Source: Bacteroidales bacterium (GTDB taxonomy: Bacteria; Bacteroidota; Bacteroidia; Bacteroidales; Bacteroidaceae). Taken from it: 64,000 bases of DNA. The notes under the pieces are model-generated. The model was not told the DNA's origin. It saw nothing but the letters and a program-made list of their open reading frames with translations, and made no database searches. The position numbers and the translations under genes are program-made. Positions 62,003 through 64,000 of this stretch are shown here, piece after piece. Every line of letters begins with the position of its first letter. Position 1 is the first letter of the stretch. Location of the stretch: assembly GCA_004557185.1 (NCBI GenBank), contig SFEP01000005.1:1-64000 (forward strand), read 5' to 3'.

Positions 62003-63544
62003 ATGGCACAGGAAGACGTTTTCAAGAAAATTGTATCTCACTGCAAGGAATACGGCTTTGTATTCCCCTCAAGCGATATATACGACGGGCTCGGCGCTGT
62101 CTACGACTACGGACAGAACGGCGTGGAGCTGAAAAACAACATCAAGCAGTACTGGTGGCAATCGATGGTGCTGCTGCACGAGAACATCGTGGGCATCGAC
62201 GCTGCCATCTTCATGCACCCCACCGTGTGGAAGGCTTCGGGCCACGTCGACGCCTTCAACGACCCCCTCATCGACAACCGCGACAGCAAGAAGCGCTACC
62301 GCGCCGACGTGCTCATCGAGGATCAGCTCGCCAAGATTGAGGAGAAAATCAACAAGGAAGTGGCTAAGGCTCAGAAACGCTTCGGCGACGCCTTCGACGA
62401 GGCCCAGTTCCGCGCCACCAACGGCCGCGTGCTCGAGCATCAGGCCAAATTCGACGCCCTGCACGAGCGTTACAGCAAGGCCATGAACGACATGGACCTG
62501 GCCGAACTCAAGCAAATCATCCTCGACGAGGAAATCGTATGCCCCATCTCCGGCACACGCAACTGGACGGACGTGCGCCAGTTCAACCTCATGTTCAAAA
62601 CCGAGATGGGCTCCACAGCCGACGGTGCCTCCACCGTCTACCTGCGCCCCGAAACGGCACAAGGCATCTTCGTGAACTACCTGAACGTGCAGAAGACGGG
62701 ACGCATGAAAATCCCCTTCGGCATCGCACAGATAGGCAAGGCTTTCCGCAACGAAATTGTGGCACGCCAATTCATCTTCCGCATGCGTGAATTCGAGCAG
62801 ATGGAAATGCAGTTCTTCGTGAAGCCCGGCACCGAGCTCGACTGGTTTACCCAGTGGAAGCAGCACCGCCGCGCATGGCACGAGGCCCTGGGCTTCGGCT
62901 CCGAAAACTACCGCTACCACGACCACGAAAAACTGGCGCACTACGCCAACGCCGCCACCGACATCGAGTTCAAGATGCCCTTCGGCTTCAAGGAGGTGGA
63001 AGGCATTCACTCCCGCACCAACTTCGACCTTTCGCAGCACGCCAAGTACTCGGGCCGCAAAATTGAATACTTCGACCCCGAGACCAACGAGAGCTACACG
63101 CCGTACGTCATCGAGACCTCCATCGGCGTGGACCGCATGTTCCTCAGCGTGATGTGCCACTCTTATCAGGAGGAGAAACTCGAAGGCGGCGAAACCCGCG
63201 TGGTGCTCAAGCTGCCCGCAGCCCTGGCACCCGTCAAGCTCGCCGTGCTGCCGCTGGTCAAGAAGGACGGCCTGCCCGAAAAGGCACACGAAATCATGAA
63301 CGACCTCAAGTTCCACTTCAACTGCAAGTATGAGGAAAAGGACAGCATCGGAAAGCGCTACCGCCGTCAGGATGCCATCGGCACGCCCTACTGCATCACC
63401 GTGGACCACGACACGCTGACCGACAACTGCGTGACGCTGCGCGACCGCGACACCATGGAGCAGACGCGTGTGCCCATCAGCGAACTGCGTGCCCTCATCG
63501 AGGACAAGGTGAGCATCACCTCTCTCCTCAAGAAACTGCAGTAA
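62003..63544 (+). CDS. glyS: Glycyl-tRNA synthetase (single-chain, alpha2 type)
   Basis: A 513-residue class II synthetase that charges tRNA-Gly. The N-terminus (DVFKKIVSHCKEYGFVFPSSDIYDGLGAVYDYGQNG) is typical. Motif 2 lies in FRNEIVARQFIFRMREFEQMEMQFF and motif 3 in IETSIGVDRMF. The C-terminal anticodon-binding domain starts near VKLAVLPLVKK. The insertion around residues 90-165 is helical. Not the alpha2beta2 form of E. coli. Confidence 0.96.
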   Translation: MAQEDVFKKIVSHCKEYGFVFPSSDIYDGLGAVYDYGQNGVELKNNIKQYWWQSMVLLHENIVGIDAAIFMHPTVWKASGHVDAFNDPLIDNRDSKKRYRADVLIEDQLAKIEEKINKEVAKAQKRFGDAFDEAQFRATNGRVLEHQAKFDALHERYSKAMNDMDLAELKQIILDEEIVCPISGTRNWTDVRQFNLMFKTEMGSTADGASTVYLRPETAQGIFVNYLNVQKTGRMKIPFGIAQIGKAFRNEIVARQFIFRMREFEQMEMQFFVKPGTELDWFTQWKQHRRAWHEALGFGSENYRYHDHEKLAHYANAATDIEFKMPFGFKEVEGIHSRTNFDLSQHAKYSGRKIEYFDPETNESYTPYVIETSIGVDRMFLSVMCHSYQEEKLEGGETRVVLKLPAALAPVKLAVLPLVKKDGLPEKAHEIMNDLKFHFNCKYEEKDSIGKRYRRQDAIGTPYCITVDHDTLTDNCVTLRDRDTMEQTRVPISELRALIEDKVSITSLLKKLQ

Positions 63545-63605
63545 GCCCGCTCCCCCCTTCCCTCACACCACGCCCACACCTCATTTCACCGCCAACACCT
63601 GTCAC

Positions 63606-64000
63606 ATGAAAAGCCTTTCCCTCAAAGCCCTCTGGCCGCTCTGCCTCCTGCTGTGGCTGCCCTTTGCCGCCGCATGCGAGGACAATGCAGGCGACACCGA
63701 CACCGGTGAGTTCACCTACCAATGGCAACAGCGCAACGCAACCTTCTTCACCGAGCGCATGGCCGAGGCCAAGGCAGCCGTGGCCCAAGCCCAAGCCACC
63801 TATGGCGAGGATTGGCAGGCCCACTGCGAGTGGCGCGTGTTCCGCAGCTACGCCAAGCTCTACGAGGGCGCAGTCAAGCCCACCGACTCCATATGCTGCC
63901 GCATCGTGGAGCGCGGCACGGGCACCGTCAGCCCCCTCTACACCGACTCTATACGGGTGAACTACGTAGGGCGACTCATTCCCACCGAGAGCTACACCGC
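63606..64000 (+). CDS. FKBP-type peptidyl-prolyl isomerase lipoprotein (truncated by window end)
   Basis: The first 131 codons of a lipoprotein. Signal peptide MKSLSLKALWPLCLLLWLPFAAAC with Cys24 as the lipid site. The visible mature part ends with DSIRVNYVGRLIPTESY, the start of an FKBP fold that catalyses proline isomerisation in the periplasm. The catalytic core lies beyond the window. Confidence 0.75.
   Translation, partial: MKSLSLKALWPLCLLLWLPFAAACEDNAGDTDTGEFTYQWQQRNATFFTERMAEAKAAVAQAQATYGEDWQAHCEWRVFRSYAKLYEGAVKPTDSICCRIVERGTGTVSPLYTDSIRVNYVGRLIPTESYT

Overview
The window is a GC-rich (roughly 60%, judged by eye) chromosomal segment from a member of the Bacteroidales, most likely Prevotellaceae-like. 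The evidence is a SusC/SusD pair, type IX secretion and gliding components (PorT, GldH, SprE/PorW), secreted proteins with a C-terminal tail ending in G(V/I)(Y/F)-x(3)-G-x(4)-(I/V)P, Bacteroidetes promoters (TTTG, about 19-20 nt, TAnnTTTG), and typical gene neighbourhoods such as holB-ricT-gldH and cvpA-sufB. I see no transposase, integrase or phage gene.

Layout. 1-4.1 kb: ferredoxin, topoisomerase IV subunit A and a small SRPBCC-like protein, all on the minus strand. 4.3-9.1 kb: susC/susD. 9.8-11.3 kb: a metallophosphatase lipoprotein and an outer-membrane barrel. 11.8-18.0 kb (minus): secreted GH16 and GH29 enzymes, then luxS and the MTA/SAH nucleosidase of the activated methyl cycle. 18.5-22.6 kb (minus): an RluA-family pseudouridine synthase, a TetR-fabG pair, an acyltransferase and four tRNAs. 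22.9-26.3 kb: DedA, a DUF3316-like protein, an S41 protease and PorT. 27-31.3 kb: a polyphosphate-polymerase (VTC) / DUF4956 / DUF2490 / Cthe_2159-like surface cluster. 31.7-35 kb: a large secreted protein plus a 58-residue companion. 35.5-39.8 kb (minus): marC, gldH, ricT, holB. 40.3-48.5 kb: aldose epimerase, purL, a putative RNA-binding TPR protein and cysD. 49-55.4 kb: cvpA, sufB, fhs, two identical tRNA-Pro genes around a cation-efflux gene, and a glycosyltransferase. 56.2-64 kb: aroA, a small membrane protein, a zinc/manganese-type ABC permease, sprE/porW, glyS and the start of an FKBP-type isomerase.

The most unusual content lies between genes. Almost every large intergenic gap carries a short tandem array. 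Two 72-bp cassettes (A and B) are each exactly three 21-bp imperfect palindromes closed by GATGC...GCATC-like ends. They occur together as a composite element at four loci, once reaching the window edge, and in both orientations. Other arrays of unrelated sequence have unit lengths of exactly 21, 22 (four units each), 42, 63 and 84 bp, so nearly all keep a period of two DNA helical turns. A further 86-bp element and a CCTTATATATA motif also recur. I regard this set of phased intergenic arrays as the best candidate for an undescribed system here. Its function cannot be read from the sequence alone.
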